A program made the translations under genes and the position numbers. From Candidatus Rifleibacteriota bacterium (GTDB lineage: Bacteria > Muiribacteriota > Ozemobacteria > Ozemobacterales > Ozemobacteraceae): a DNA stretch of 49,899 nt. The stretch lies in assembly GCA_015233155.1 (NCBI GenBank), contig JADFYG010000046.1, forward strand, positions 1 through 49,899, given 5' to 3'. Positions 1-9,450 of this stretch are shown here, in pieces. The notes below the pieces were generated by a model. That model saw nothing but the letters and a program-made list of their open reading frames with translations. It searched no databases and was not told where the DNA came from. How positions within the stretch are numbered: the stretch's first letter is position 1; every line of letters begins with the position of its first letter.

Positions 1-2
1 TC

Positions 3-1236
<1,234 letters not shown>

Positions 1237-1381
1237 TCTCATTAAACCATGGCTCTGCAAGGGCTTTCGGCTTACGCTGACAGCGAATCGCCAACTGATC
1301 GGCGGTTCGCTGTCGGTTGAGATCCGTTTCAGAAACGTCGCGAAACAAGCAATGCCAAAACTTTTCCAGGGAGATCCAGAA

Positions 1382-3277
1382 ATGAAATATTTTTCCGTTT
1401 TTTGTTGTCTGATATTTATGCTGGTCACTTTAGTCAGCATAGTTGGATGCCATGATTTTGTATATGGAAATTTCAGCGGAGGAACAGTGTCCCCTGGTGG
1501 CGCAACCGGCGTCATTTCTGGAGCTGTCACCGCTTCCGAAGCCATAGCCGTTTCCATCCGAAACCCAGCGATGCGAACAGCGGTGAGGGTATCTTCCGCA
1601 TCGGTCTGGCTTCAGGATAATTTCAACATCGCCACTAGCACTAATGCAAGCGGAGAATTCAATCTTGGCGGAGTTCCCGTCGGAGGCAATCACCGCATCA
1701 TTGCCCGCTTCCAGTTGCGCGATGAATCAGGCAATATCACGACTTACAAGGTTCGATCTCCCGAAATTTCGGTAACCAACTCGACGCCGGTCCGCTCCGG
1801 TGTTAACCTCGATCTGCAGCTGGCAAGCAATACAGTTTCCGGCATTCTCCATGATGCAGAGGGAAATCCGATCCCATTCGTGACGCTCATGGTGTGGGGA
1901 GAGCAATTCCATACCGATGCCAACGGTCGATTCGAATCCCCTCCCCTCCCGCCGCCGGCAGCCAGTGAGACGGCGGTTGAATCGATCACCATCAATGCAC
2001 CGGGTTTCTCGGAAGATTCATTTACGACTTCATTCGGCCCCCCAGGGACAATCTTCGTCGAGGCAACGATACAAAAAGTGAGCGAATCGCACAAACATCC
2101 CCGGATCATGCTATTTCGCGATCCCACGGAGGGTTCGGTGGCGGCATCAGGAAAGACTACTTTATGGGCTGTCTTCTTCGATCCGGAGAGGTCGGCCGCT
2201 GATCTTAAACCATTGTCCTGGGACATTCCTGACGGAGTCGGAGCTTCATCTTCCGCTTCCCTGCCGGACTCGTTGAGAACTTCTGTAGACATGTTCACCG
2301 CTGGCATTTCAGCTGAAAAGATCGGAATTGAAGCCATTTCCTGGACGGCTCCATTTGATGAAGGGCATCACGCTGTCTCGGTATCTGTCCGCAACGCGGC
2401 AGGGGTCGAGGAAAAGGGTACAGTGAGGATTCCGGTAGCAAACAATCCGGTTGTCTTGCCACCTCTGCCGGTGAATCGGCCCCCGATTCCCACAGTGTCC
2501 GGCTCAGCGACAGCCCAGGTAAATGCAAGAGTATCGCTGGAGGCAGTTCCCAACGACCCGGACGGAAACTTCGGAATGACATTTCTCTGGTCTGTACAAC
2601 CAGCCGACGGCACATTCTCGACGACGACCGCCGGTCATACGGTCTGGACAGCCCCTTCCGCTACCGGGACATACGAGTTCGCGTGCCTGGTGACTGACCC
2701 GTCCAGAGCTTCAGGAAAGGCCACACACCGTCTGATTGTTTATCCGGCGGCTACCATTGCACCGCCTCCGCCGAAACAGTTCCCGGCTCCACGCATCGTC
2801 AGCCTGCAGACGGTGACGGTTGGTCGTGAGCTTTCGATAAAAGTAGTTCCGAACGATCCGGATGGCGATACGGGGTTGTCCTACGCGTGGTCCGTGAATC
2901 CCGCCAGAGGCAGTTTCTCGAGTATTTCTTCGGCAAACGCCACCTGGACCGCTCCATTCGCGACTGGCACCTACGAGTTGCAATGCTCGGTGTCTGATGG
3001 TCAGGAGATGGTGACAGCAACCCAGACTGTCCTGGTTATTCCTGAAATCCCTGTGAGTGCGCCTCATCGTATCTCCGGATTTGTGAGGGATCTGATCACG
3101 GATGTCCCGATTGTCGGGGCCATTGTTGCAATTGCCGGATCTGATCGGTTTGCAATCACCGATGATCAGGGATATTTCCAGTTCTTTGACGTTCCTGCCG
3201 GTACGTATAAGCTGATTGCGACTCGAAACGGCTATCAACTCAGGACATTTGCGGGCGTAGTCGTTCCGGAGAACTGA
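1382..3277 (+). CDS. Lipoprotein with carboxypeptidase-regulatory and PKD/Ig-like domains
   Basis: The start is the ATG at 1382, preceded at 1368-1373 by AGGGAG; the open frame extends further upstream without a ribosome binding site. The 631-residue product begins with a lipoprotein signal peptide ending LVSIVGC, so the mature protein should be lipid-anchored. Two carboxypeptidase-regulatory-like beta-sandwich domains follow (around residues 40-150 and 150-240, with the pattern G.F...PLP). Then come two tandem PKD/Ig-like modules sharing NDPDG...W.V.P..G.F...W.AP...GTYE..C.V.D, and a C-terminal third carboxypeptidase-regulatory-like domain (ISGFVRDLITDVPIVGAIV, ending DVPAGTYKL). No catalytic site is visible; a cell-surface binding or structural role is inferred. 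A weaker alternative is a frame start at 1193. Confidence 0.82.
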   Translation: MKYFSVFCCLIFMLVTLVSIVGCHDFVYGNFSGGTVSPGGATGVISGAVTASEAIAVSIRNPAMRTAVRVSSASVWLQDNFNIATSTNASGEFNLGGVPVGGNHRIIARFQLRDESGNITTYKVRSPEISVTNSTPVRSGVNLDLQLASNTVSGILHDAEGNPIPFVTLMVWGEQFHTDANGRFESPPLPPPAASETAVESITINAPGFSEDSFTTSFGPPGTIFVEATIQKVSESHKHPRIMLFRDPTEGSVAASGKTTLWAVFFDPERSAADLKPLSWDIPDGVGASSSASLPDSLRTSVDMFTAGISAEKIGIEAISWTAPFDEGHHAVSVSVRNAAGVEEKGTVRIPVANNPVVLPPLPVNRPPIPTVSGSATAQVNARVSLEAVPNDPDGNFGMTFLWSVQPADGTFSTTTAGHTVWTAPSATGTYEFACLVTDPSRASGKATHRLIVYPAATIAPPPPKQFPAPRIVSLQTVTVGRELSIKVVPNDPDGDTGLSYAWSVNPARGSFSSISSANATWTAPFATGTYELQCSVSDGQEMVTATQTVLVIPEIPVSAPHRISGFVRDLITDVPIVGAIVAIAGSDRFAITDDQGYFQFFDVPAGTYKLIATRNGYQLRTFAGVVVPEN

Positions 3278-3589
3278 ATCAGACTGGAGTCAGAATGACT
3301 CAAATGATTTCTCATCTCCGATCATCCCGTCGGCGATCTCAGATCAAACAGACAAAAAAAGACCGGTGACCTTGCGGGTCCCCGGCCTGAAACATAAGGA
3401 GGCAAACAATTGCATGATCAATTTCGGCCGAAGATGATGTTTTCCGAAGATATATTAATCAATCAGTGATAAACATAGACAGACATCGACAAACATCGGC
3501 GTCCATGATTCACCAATCGACAACGAGCACGTACGAAAATATTTTTGAATAAATCTTTACATTGGAGTTTCGCACACCCGAAATCTGAA
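3278..3589. other. Intergenic region between convergent genes
   Basis: This stretch separates the lipoprotein gene from the propeller gene on the other strand. It holds a rho-independent terminator for the minus strand (3354-3385). An AAGGAGG at 3396-3402 is followed by a possible seven-codon ORF at 3414-3437, which I do not call as a gene. A short ACATAGACAGACATCGAC-type reiterated stretch lies around 3470-3500. Confidence 0.6.
3354..3385 (-). terminator. Rho-independent terminator of the propeller gene
   Basis: On the minus strand, CCGG..ACC pairs with GGT..CCGG around a short loop (3363-3385) and is followed by TCTTTTTTT. It lies about 200 bases downstream of the stop of the minus-strand propeller gene. 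Confidence 0.7.
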
Positions 3590-5908
3590 TCATTTCAGGC
3601 GTCGAATGACTTTCGTCGGCTCCGCAAGAAAAATATAAGGATCGGCTACGGCGACCTTCTTAACAGGCGTGGGATGCGGAAACATCTGCCAGCCCCCATT
3701 CTGATACAAGGCCACTCCGCCGTCTTTTCCTCCCTCGGTCCTGAAGGCAGCCCAGAATAAATCCGTGTTCAGATCGTCAGCCGTCAAGTCCTGCCAAATA
3801 GCCCCGGAAGGTGAAGCAAGCTGGGGAATCTTAGTATAGTTTTCGCCATTGAATAAGACGATACCCTGCTCTCCGATAATCAGGTGGTCGCCATTTGGAC
3901 GACGGGCAAGTCCGATGATGGGCCCAAAAATACCCGGCCCATTCTTTGAAAGCGGTTTGAACCCTTCCCCGTCGAATATGGCAAGCTGTCCCTCACGCGT
4001 GCCAATGAGCAGGTAGGCCGTAATACCCAACAGAGCATTCGCATGAACAAGCACATCAGGTTTTTCATAAAGAGCAAGACTCATCGACGCATGTTTTACA
4101 TCGAAATTTCTTACATAAGTATCGCGAAGTCCCAGTCCTTTGAGACCCTGCGCAGCCGATGCAGGAGGTAACTCGAGAATGGCTTTTACGTTATCGCGGG
4201 AATAACTGATGAAATGAGTGCCATCGAACTGCATTATTTGTTCAGAAAGGAATCCCTTTCCATTTGTCGGTTGTCCGACCGCGAAAATACGACCATCCGC
4301 ATCACTTTCGATAGCCTCGATTGTGCCCGAAGACAACCCGTCTTTTACTCCGAAGCCCTTGACACCGGAAGCATCGATACGCCAGACTCCGGCGTCTCCT
4401 GAAACCCAGAGACTCCCCTTGGGATCGAGAGTGAGCCCTGTAACTCGTTTATGAAATCCCGGGTGAGTGAGGGACGAGTAGCTGCCCTTCTGTTCCAGGG
4501 TTCTTGGATCAAAAACCAGCAGTCCGTTGGCCTTGGTACCGATGAACAGTCGATCAGCCACATTCTTCAGCACCTGGACCTCTCCCGACCAGACGGTGAC
4601 CTGTGCCTTGTTATCAGATAATTTGTATTTACAATAACGTAAGAGACCCGCATCGGTCGTCCCAATCCATGTTTCACCGGTATCGTCGGTTGTAATCGCA
4701 GAAATGCGATTACTCGGAAGTTTGGAGTTTTCCCGCGTGAAATGACGGCGTTGTCCATCAGTAGAGTATAAAATCAGGCCGTCTTCCTGCATGCCAATCC
4801 AGACGCCTTTTAGCAGGGGAACGGCGGCAACAGGCTTTCCCGCAAATTTGGCCACTTCTTCCATCAGTTCGAAATACTCGTTGGATTTTTTAGGCCAGTC
4901 CGGACTCGAATAATTTGCGGGATTGTTAAACCACGGAAGCATCGCTTCGATACGATCCATGATTTTCTTGTATTCACCTGATTCTACAACTGCCCCGCTT
5001 AATGAAGGTGAAGCAACTGCCATGTCAAAGAAACTTTTCATTTCATTCACATCAAGGGAATGATTCGGCTGATCAGAAGGAATATCAGTCAGCCCGGGCA
5101 TGGCACCAAGTGCGGTGATCCATACGTCAGGCAGGGCGGTCGTCACCGCCTCTGTCTTGTCGAGTCGAAACAACCCCTTTGAACCGCCAATGAGCAGGAT
5201 CTCCCCGAGTTTCGCAAAAGCCTGTACCCACCCCAAATCGATGTTATCAGGTCGAAGTGGGAACAATGATTCGCTTTGAACACGAAAGACTCCCTGCCCC
5301 CCGCCGAACAACTGCGATTCCTTCCAGGGCGTCCCGCAGGAAAAGCCCGTCACCAGCATGCCATCAGCCATCCTGAAGGGCATTTCCATATTACCGCCGA
5401 TTGCCCCTGCACCGTTGTCCGTGCCAGCTAAAAGATCCTCATGGTCTTTCGATAGAAAAAGAATGTTTCGACTCAGCGGTCCCTGAAGTAATATCTTCTC
5501 GAATGACCAACCGTTCTTATGGCTGATCCGAACCAGTCCGTCAGGTGTCCCGGCAAGCCATGTGTTGCCGGCCTCTTCGATCACCGTCGAAACAGTCTTC
5601 GCTGGAAATGGAGGTGTGGATGTCGGGGAAAACGATAACCAGCTGTTATTTTCATAAACCATGAGCCCTCCCCCATCTGTTCCGACGAGCAGAGGGCCTT
5701 CGGAGGCGGTCGAAAGACATCGGATCTGATTGCAGGGAAGGCCATTCAGGGTGTTGTGAACCTCAAAATACCCGGTCGAAAGTGGAGGATTCTCTATTGA
5801 CGGGCTCACAAAATGTTGCGGACCAGGCTCCGGGTCACATGCCAGCGCAAACTGCGGGATATAAAACACCAGAAACATTAGAAAAATAAAACTCTTTATA
5901 ACCTTCAC
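3590..5908 (-). CDS. Exported two-component-regulator-type propeller protein (Reg_prop repeats)
   Basis: The start is placed at the GTG at 5908, which has GGCGGGGG about nine bases upstream and gives a clean signal peptide (MKVIKSFIFLMFLVFYIPQFALA then CDPEPG). An upstream ATG at 5965 has no ribosome binding site. The 772-residue product contains many repeats of the type I..D..G..W.GT..GL.R, as in the two-component regulator propeller (Reg_prop) family; good examples are NRISAITTDDTGETWIGTTD and ITGLARRPNGDHLIIGEQG-like segments. No kinase, DNA-binding or other output domain follows the propeller, so it is a free periplasmic or secreted propeller rather than a hybrid sensor. It is transcribed divergently from the MerR-type gene. 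Confidence 0.8.
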   Translation of the reverse strand: MKVIKSFIFLMFLVFYIPQFALACDPEPGPQHFVSPSIENPPLSTGYFEVHNTLNGLPCNQIRCLSTASEGPLLVGTDGGGLMVYENNSWLSFSPTSTPPFPAKTVSTVIEEAGNTWLAGTPDGLVRISHKNGWSFEKILLQGPLSRNILFLSKDHEDLLAGTDNGAGAIGGNMEMPFRMADGMLVTGFSCGTPWKESQLFGGGQGVFRVQSESLFPLRPDNIDLGWVQAFAKLGEILLIGGSKGLFRLDKTEAVTTALPDVWITALGAMPGLTDIPSDQPNHSLDVNEMKSFFDMAVASPSLSGAVVESGEYKKIMDRIEAMLPWFNNPANYSSPDWPKKSNEYFELMEEVAKFAGKPVAAVPLLKGVWIGMQEDGLILYSTDGQRRHFTRENSKLPSNRISAITTDDTGETWIGTTDAGLLRYCKYKLSDNKAQVTVWSGEVQVLKNVADRLFIGTKANGLLVFDPRTLEQKGSYSSLTHPGFHKRVTGLTLDPKGSLWVSGDAGVWRIDASGVKGFGVKDGLSSGTIEAIESDADGRIFAVGQPTNGKGFLSEQIMQFDGTHFISYSRDNVKAILELPPASAAQGLKGLGLRDTYVRNFDVKHASMSLALYEKPDVLVHANALLGITAYLLIGTREGQLAIFDGEGFKPLSKNGPGIFGPIIGLARRPNGDHLIIGEQGIVLFNGENYTKIPQLASPSGAIWQDLTADDLNTDLFWAAFRTEGGKDGGVALYQNGGWQMFPHPTPVKKVAVADPYIFLAEPTKVIRRLK

Positions 5909-6231
5909 TACTGCAAACCCCCGCCAAATTATTGCCAGTCTAATTTTTTGAGCAACAAAATTCATCCGACAAATGTCTATAGAATAGCTATCTTCCTGCT
6001 TTTTCAGTGGCTCTAATCCTTTAAAACATAGAATACCGAACACAAATATTTGTGCACACTCCTTGGGCGATCCACTGGACCCTCCCTATAAATCCATTAC
6101 ACACATATTTATTGTGAATGTTATCACACAAGATTTGTCGAAAACCAGTCATGGCGATTTTTCTCAGGAAATGTGGCATGTCGTTCGATAATAGCCAAGC
6201 AATCATGAATTTCGAATTTGCAGGAGCTTGT
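5909..6231. other. Divergent intergenic region
   Basis: This is the control region shared by the exported propeller gene (minus) and the MerR-type regulator (plus). It is AT-rich, but I could not identify a convincing -35/-10 pair or a clear MerR-type spaced inverted repeat. The open frames reaching into it lack ribosome binding sites. Confidence 0.4.
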
Positions 6232-6819
6232 ATGGAAAAGCGCCGTTACTCGATACAGGATATTCAACGAATGACCCAGCTCTCCCCCGGGACTCTCCAG
6301 GATATTCTAAAAAAATATCGCCAGCACTTCGCCATCGAAGTCGTTGCCGGCCCGGAAGGGGATGAAATGTTCATGGATCAGCCGTCATTCGAACGTCTGA
6401 TATTCATCAAACAACTTGAACTTCGCCAAACGCTGAGCAGCGAGGAGCTCATCGCGCAGTTCGGAGATAATCCTCTGCGCAGGCCTGTAACAGCTGTCGG
6501 AGAACAGTCAGGAATTGACTCATCTGATGGCAACAATACAGCGACGTCCATGCCCACTTCCGATTTACGCCTTTCCTCTCTGGTCGGCATGCTCGATGGA
6601 CTCGGCGGCGAGATTCGCGGTGTCGAATCAAGATTACGTCAGCTTCTTATGAGATATACCCAGGTTCTGCGTGACATGAATCAGTACCGAGAAGAAAACC
6701 GCCAGCTGCGAAACGACCTGAATATCCTCAGACAACGCCAGGACATCATGCACGGAAAAATGCATCGGAGCGAAGTTGATGAAACAGACGAAGAAGACAA
6801 AAAACCGATGGTGAATTAA
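6232..6819 (+). CDS. MerR-type helix-turn-helix protein with C-terminal coiled coil
   Basis: The ATG at 6232 has GGAG five bases upstream and starts the recognisable domain; the longer frame from 6118 has no such signal. Residues 1-75 fit a MerR-like winged helix-turn-helix (YSIQDIQRMTQLSPGTLQDI, then a wing region and LELRQTLSSEELIAQF). A low-complexity linker follows (about 80-115). The C-terminus (about 125-180) is a heptad-rich coiled coil (VESRLRQLLMRYTQVLRDM, YREENRQLRNDLNILRQRQ), presumably for dimerisation. There is no cysteine-rich metal site or drug-binding domain, so the signal is unknown. The 195-residue protein probably binds DNA and may control the divergent propeller gene. Confidence 0.75.
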   Translation: MEKRRYSIQDIQRMTQLSPGTLQDILKKYRQHFAIEVVAGPEGDEMFMDQPSFERLIFIKQLELRQTLSSEELIAQFGDNPLRRPVTAVGEQSGIDSSDGNNTATSMPTSDLRLSSLVGMLDGLGGEIRGVESRLRQLLMRYTQVLRDMNQYREENRQLRNDLNILRQRQDIMHGKMHRSEVDETDEEDKKPMVN

Positions 6820-6840
6820 AGCTTTCGCTCCGGATGTAAA

Positions 6841-6875
6841 ACGATCGCACTTTTCTTTTGAGAAAGTGCGATCGT
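6841..6875. terminator. Bidirectional stem-loop terminator between convergent genes
   Basis: ACGATCGCACTTT pairs perfectly with AAAGTGCGATCGT around a short T-rich loop. It is flanked by AAA on the left and TAATATTTT on the right. It sits between the convergent MerR-type and TPR genes, so it can serve both strands. Confidence 0.8.
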
Positions 6876-6892
6876 TAATATTTTAGCAATAT

Positions 6893-7633
6893 TCAGCCGA
6901 CGTTATCTGGAACCTTAGGGGTAATTTCTGTCGTCTGTTCAAATTTTACGTGGCGCGCTGCACGACTTGCCTGTACCCGCTTGATCAGCTCTTCCGAGGC
7001 TTTCATATGCGTCGTCGGGTCAAGCTGAGCCGCCTTTTCGGCATGGGTGATCGCCTCGTCGAACTCGCCGCGCTCAAACATAGTCACGGCAAGATTGTAA
7101 TGCCCGATCGCATAATCCGGATCTATGGCGACCGCTTTCTGATACCAGATCGCGGCTTTGCCATGCATATTGCGTGAAGCATATGCCGAGCCGATATTGT
7201 TCATCGTCTCAACATTACTCTGATCTTTCTCCAACGCTTTTTCCCACCATGAAATGGCACGTCTCAACTCGCCCTCGTCCCGGGCGATCTGACCGAGATT
7301 GAAGTAGATTTCTCCGTCTTCCGGGGAGAATTTCAAGGCAAGTTTCCAGTAGCGTCTGGCGCTCGCGAACTCCCCTTGCAGATAAAAAGCAAGAGCGAGG
7401 TTATACAAAAGATCGACGTTATCCGGAAACTTTTTAATCGCGGCACGCCAGATCTTGCGGGCTTTTCCGAGATAACCCGTATAAGCATATGTGTTTCCCA
7501 ATAATCGAATGGCTAATGGCTCATCGGGATGATGCCGAAGAAATTCTTTCAGCAGCGGGCGAGCAGCTTCATACTCACCTTCCTTCATCATGTCCTGGAT
7601 TCGATTCAGTTCGGCAATTTTCGCTTCGTTCAT
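6893..7633 (-). CDS. Tetratricopeptide repeat (TPR) protein
   Basis: The 246-residue protein consists almost wholly of 34-residue TPR units, six in number, with the usual W/LG-Y-A-F-A-P consensus. Examples are LAIRLLGNTYAYTGYLGKAR, LLYNLALAFYLQGEFASARR, IYFNLGQIARDEGELRRAI and AIGHYNLAVTMFERGEFDEA. There is no signal peptide, so it is cytoplasmic. The ATG at 7633 has GAAGGGA six bases upstream. TPR proteins act as scaffolds for protein-protein contact; the partner cannot be read from the sequence. It lies about 46 bases downstream of the permease gene on the same strand and may share its transcript. Confidence 0.88.
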   Translation of the reverse strand: MNEAKIAELNRIQDMMKEGEYEAARPLLKEFLRHHPDEPLAIRLLGNTYAYTGYLGKARKIWRAAIKKFPDNVDLLYNLALAFYLQGEFASARRYWKLALKFSPEDGEIYFNLGQIARDEGELRRAISWWEKALEKDQSNVETMNNIGSAYASRNMHGKAAIWYQKAVAIDPDYAIGHYNLAVTMFERGEFDEAITHAEKAAQLDPTTHMKASEELIKRVQASRAARHVKFEQTTEITPKVPDNVG

Positions 7634-7679
7634 GGCGTTCCCTTCAGATAGATGTTAATTGTATTTCCGCTGCTTCCAT

Positions 7680-8816
7680 TCATAGCATCCCGAATATCAT
7701 ACCGCATGACGCAGTCATTACGACCACAAGAGCCAGATACGTAAACGCCTTCCGAGGTCCTACAAGCGGAATCAGTACCATAAGCTCGGGCAGACTCATC
7801 GCAGGCCCGGATAACAGAAGGGTCAGGGCCGGCCCGATGTGCATGCCAAATCGCGTCATCGTGGAAACGATGTTCACTCCCACGATAGTACCAAAATACA
7901 TCATGGCGCCGATGAAGGCAACCGTCAGATTACTTTTCATGGTATTCGTGTCGAACCATGCCATGAAACGGGCAAGCGGGAATATTGCGGCTAACAGTCC
8001 GGAAATGAAAATTCCAAGCAGTACCTTGGGGAATATCATCAGGAAGAGACTCCAGGATTTCTTTAACCACTGAGTCACCTCGTCCGGATGAAACCACTTC
8101 TTCAGCATGACGAAAATGATACCTATTTCGCAAAATATCAGAACGAGTTTCGGGATTATCCGGGATAACGGCACTGCAAGATTCGGGGCAATCACGGCAA
8201 ACAATGATGCCGGAACGATTTGTGCAATAATTGAATCGAACATGCCTGTCGATGTCACCATTATCAACACGAGCGTCGCGAAGAAAATTATCTGCTGCCC
8301 GTCAGTTCGGCCTTCATCATCGGCCATTACATGCACGGCCGTAGCATCGGGGCCCGGCGGGTCCTCGCCAAAGATTGCCTTCATGCACATTCCTATGGCA
8401 ATCGAACATATCAGGACCGAGATTAAACGCGCTACCATTACTTTGGTCCCCATGTAGGTGTATGTATATGTCAGCGAGATAAGATTCACGGCAGGGGCTG
8501 AGAATAGAAACGTAAACGCCGGACCAATACCCGCGCCCTGCTGGCGAATTCCGGTAAAAATGGGCAAAACGCCGCACGAACAGACCGTCAGAAGCGCTCC
8601 GGAAAAAGACGCAACCGGATAGGCCATCCATGGAGAGGCATTACGTCCCATGAGGCGGGTTATGCGTTGCTTCTCCAAAAACACTGCAATGGCGCCGGCT
8701 ATGAAAAACGCCGGAATCATGCCCGAAATAAGGTGGGTGCCGAGAAATTCGCCAACCTCGGCTACGCCTGCGCGAAAAGCGCTTTCCAGAAGCGGTGTTG
8801 CTGTTGCAATATCCAT
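7680..8816 (-). CDS. Membrane permease of the ArsP/YraQ (DUF318) family
   Basis: The 378-residue protein has about ten membrane segments in two halves. It carries the family signature TVCSCGVLP around Cys79 and Cys81 and the matching second-half region GPALTLLLSGPAMSLPELM. ArsP-type permeases export organoarsenicals or other metal(loid)s; homologues are often paired with a small CxxC thioredoxin-like protein, as here (gene at 9083-9343, same strand, upstream). The start is the ATG at 8816 with GGGGAG five bases upstream; the longer frame to 8852 runs into a dispersed repeat. The substrate is not determined by sequence. Confidence 0.85.
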   Translation of the reverse strand: MDIATATPLLESAFRAGVAEVGEFLGTHLISGMIPAFFIAGAIAVFLEKQRITRLMGRNASPWMAYPVASFSGALLTVCSCGVLPIFTGIRQQGAGIGPAFTFLFSAPAVNLISLTYTYTYMGTKVMVARLISVLICSIAIGMCMKAIFGEDPPGPDATAVHVMADDEGRTDGQQIIFFATLVLIMVTSTGMFDSIIAQIVPASLFAVIAPNLAVPLSRIIPKLVLIFCEIGIIFVMLKKWFHPDEVTQWLKKSWSLFLMIFPKVLLGIFISGLLAAIFPLARFMAWFDTNTMKSNLTVAFIGAMMYFGTIVGVNIVSTMTRFGMHIGPALTLLLSGPAMSLPELMVLIPLVGPRKAFTYLALVVVMTASCGMIFGML

Positions 8817-8844
8817 GAGGACTCCCCAAAAAAATACAGAACAT

Positions 8845-8888
8845 TTAACCACAGATGAACACGGATGAACACAAATAAAGACCGAAAC
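8845..8888 (-). repeat. Dispersed ACACGGATGAACAC repeat, copy 1
   Basis: The plus-strand segment TTAACCACAGATGAACACGG continues through 8888 and matches, in reverse orientation, the segment at 38298-38341 with only a few differences, including the outer ..AAC/GTT.. ends. It lies in the 5' leader of the permease gene, ending 28 bases before the start codon. A decayed partial copy lies at 8999-9033. Confidence 0.75.
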
Positions 8889-8926
8889 TGGGACTTACAC
8901 AAAGGTGTACTGAATTTTATTTTATC

Positions 8927-8947
8927 GGGCGGGTTTGAAACCCGCCC
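8927..8947. repeat. Palindromic GGGCGGGTTT element
   Basis: GGGCGGGTTT-G-AAACCCGCCC is a near-perfect palindrome in the intergenic gap between the permease and thioredoxin-like genes. Its GC-rich arms and AT-rich flanks resemble widespread interspersed palindromes; a hairpin attenuating read-through from the small upstream gene is possible, although no T run follows it. Confidence 0.55.
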
Positions 8948-8998
8948 CTACGAAAATTATGACCGAATACAAAAACAAATTTCATTGCGCTTCTGTAT

Positions 8999-9033
8999 AA
9001 CCACAGGTAAACACGAATCAAAACAAAAATAAA
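8999..9033 (-). repeat. Decayed partial copy of the ACACGGATGAACAC repeat
   Basis: AACCACAGGTAAACACGAAT resembles the TTAACCACAGATGAACACGG repeat found at 8845-8888 and 38298-38341, with several changes. It lies between the permease and thioredoxin-like genes. Confidence 0.45.
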
Positions 9034-9082
9034 TTTCAGCGCGTATGGACAGGCACTTTGGGCTGGTGGTCTGAAGAAGTAA

Positions 9083-9343
9083 TCAGGCTCCGACCTCTTT
9101 TTTGATCCAGCTTGCGACTTTGTCCTTGATTACCGGTTTGCCCATCGAATAGATACGCTTTTCGATCGCTACGACAGGTGTCGAGATAATTCCATATGGC
9201 TGTGCCTCAGGAGTATTGGAAAAAATCACTTCGAGCTTAGCTTTTCCGGCAAAATCAGCAATGGCTTCCTCGACAACGCGATGAGCTTCATGGCAATTCT
9301 TGCATTCAGCCTTTTGACTCTTGATGACTGTTACGGTGATCAT
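9083..9343 (-). CDS. Small thioredoxin-like redox-active disulfide protein
   Basis: This 86-residue protein has a thioredoxin fold pattern: beta strand ITVTVIKS, the CKNC motif (Cys14, Cys17) at the start of helix 1, and a cis-proline STPVVAIE segment near residue 55. It belongs to the short thioredoxin/redox-active disulfide protein group that travels with ArsP-type permeases. The upstream position to such a permease on the same strand supports a joint role, perhaps keeping permease cysteines or the substrate reduced. The ATG at 9343 has a full AGGAGG six bases upstream, which is half of the perfect palindrome GGAGGACCTCC at 9344-9354. Confidence 0.85.
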   Translation of the reverse strand: MITVTVIKSQKAECKNCHEAHRVVEEAIADFAGKAKLEVIFSNTPEAQPYGIISTPVVAIEKRIYSMGKPVIKDKVASWIKKEVGA

Positions 9344-9364
9344 GGAGGACCTCCTGGTCTGGAT

Positions 9365-9372
9365 ATTTTATA
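9365..9372 (-). promoter_or_regulatory. Possible -10 element for the thioredoxin-like/permease genes
   Basis: On the minus strand TATAAAAT stands 21 bases before the start codon. No good -35 hexamer is present 16-18 bases upstream, so this would need an activator or be a weak promoter. Confidence 0.3.
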
Positions 9373-9450
9373 CTAATCTTTTAATGCGTTCGCCCTGCAA
9401 TGTTATCGGGAATATTATAAGTAGGAACCTTTTATGGATGTATTTTCAAT

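Noticed and set aside
3414..3437. Seven-codon leader-peptide-like ORF after AAGGAGG
   Set aside because: The spacing (11 bases) is long, no gene on the plus strand follows that it could regulate, and the codons show no attenuation pattern.
3545..3760. 71-codon plus-strand frame
   Set aside because: It mostly overlaps the 3' end of the minus-strand propeller gene and has no ribosome binding site.
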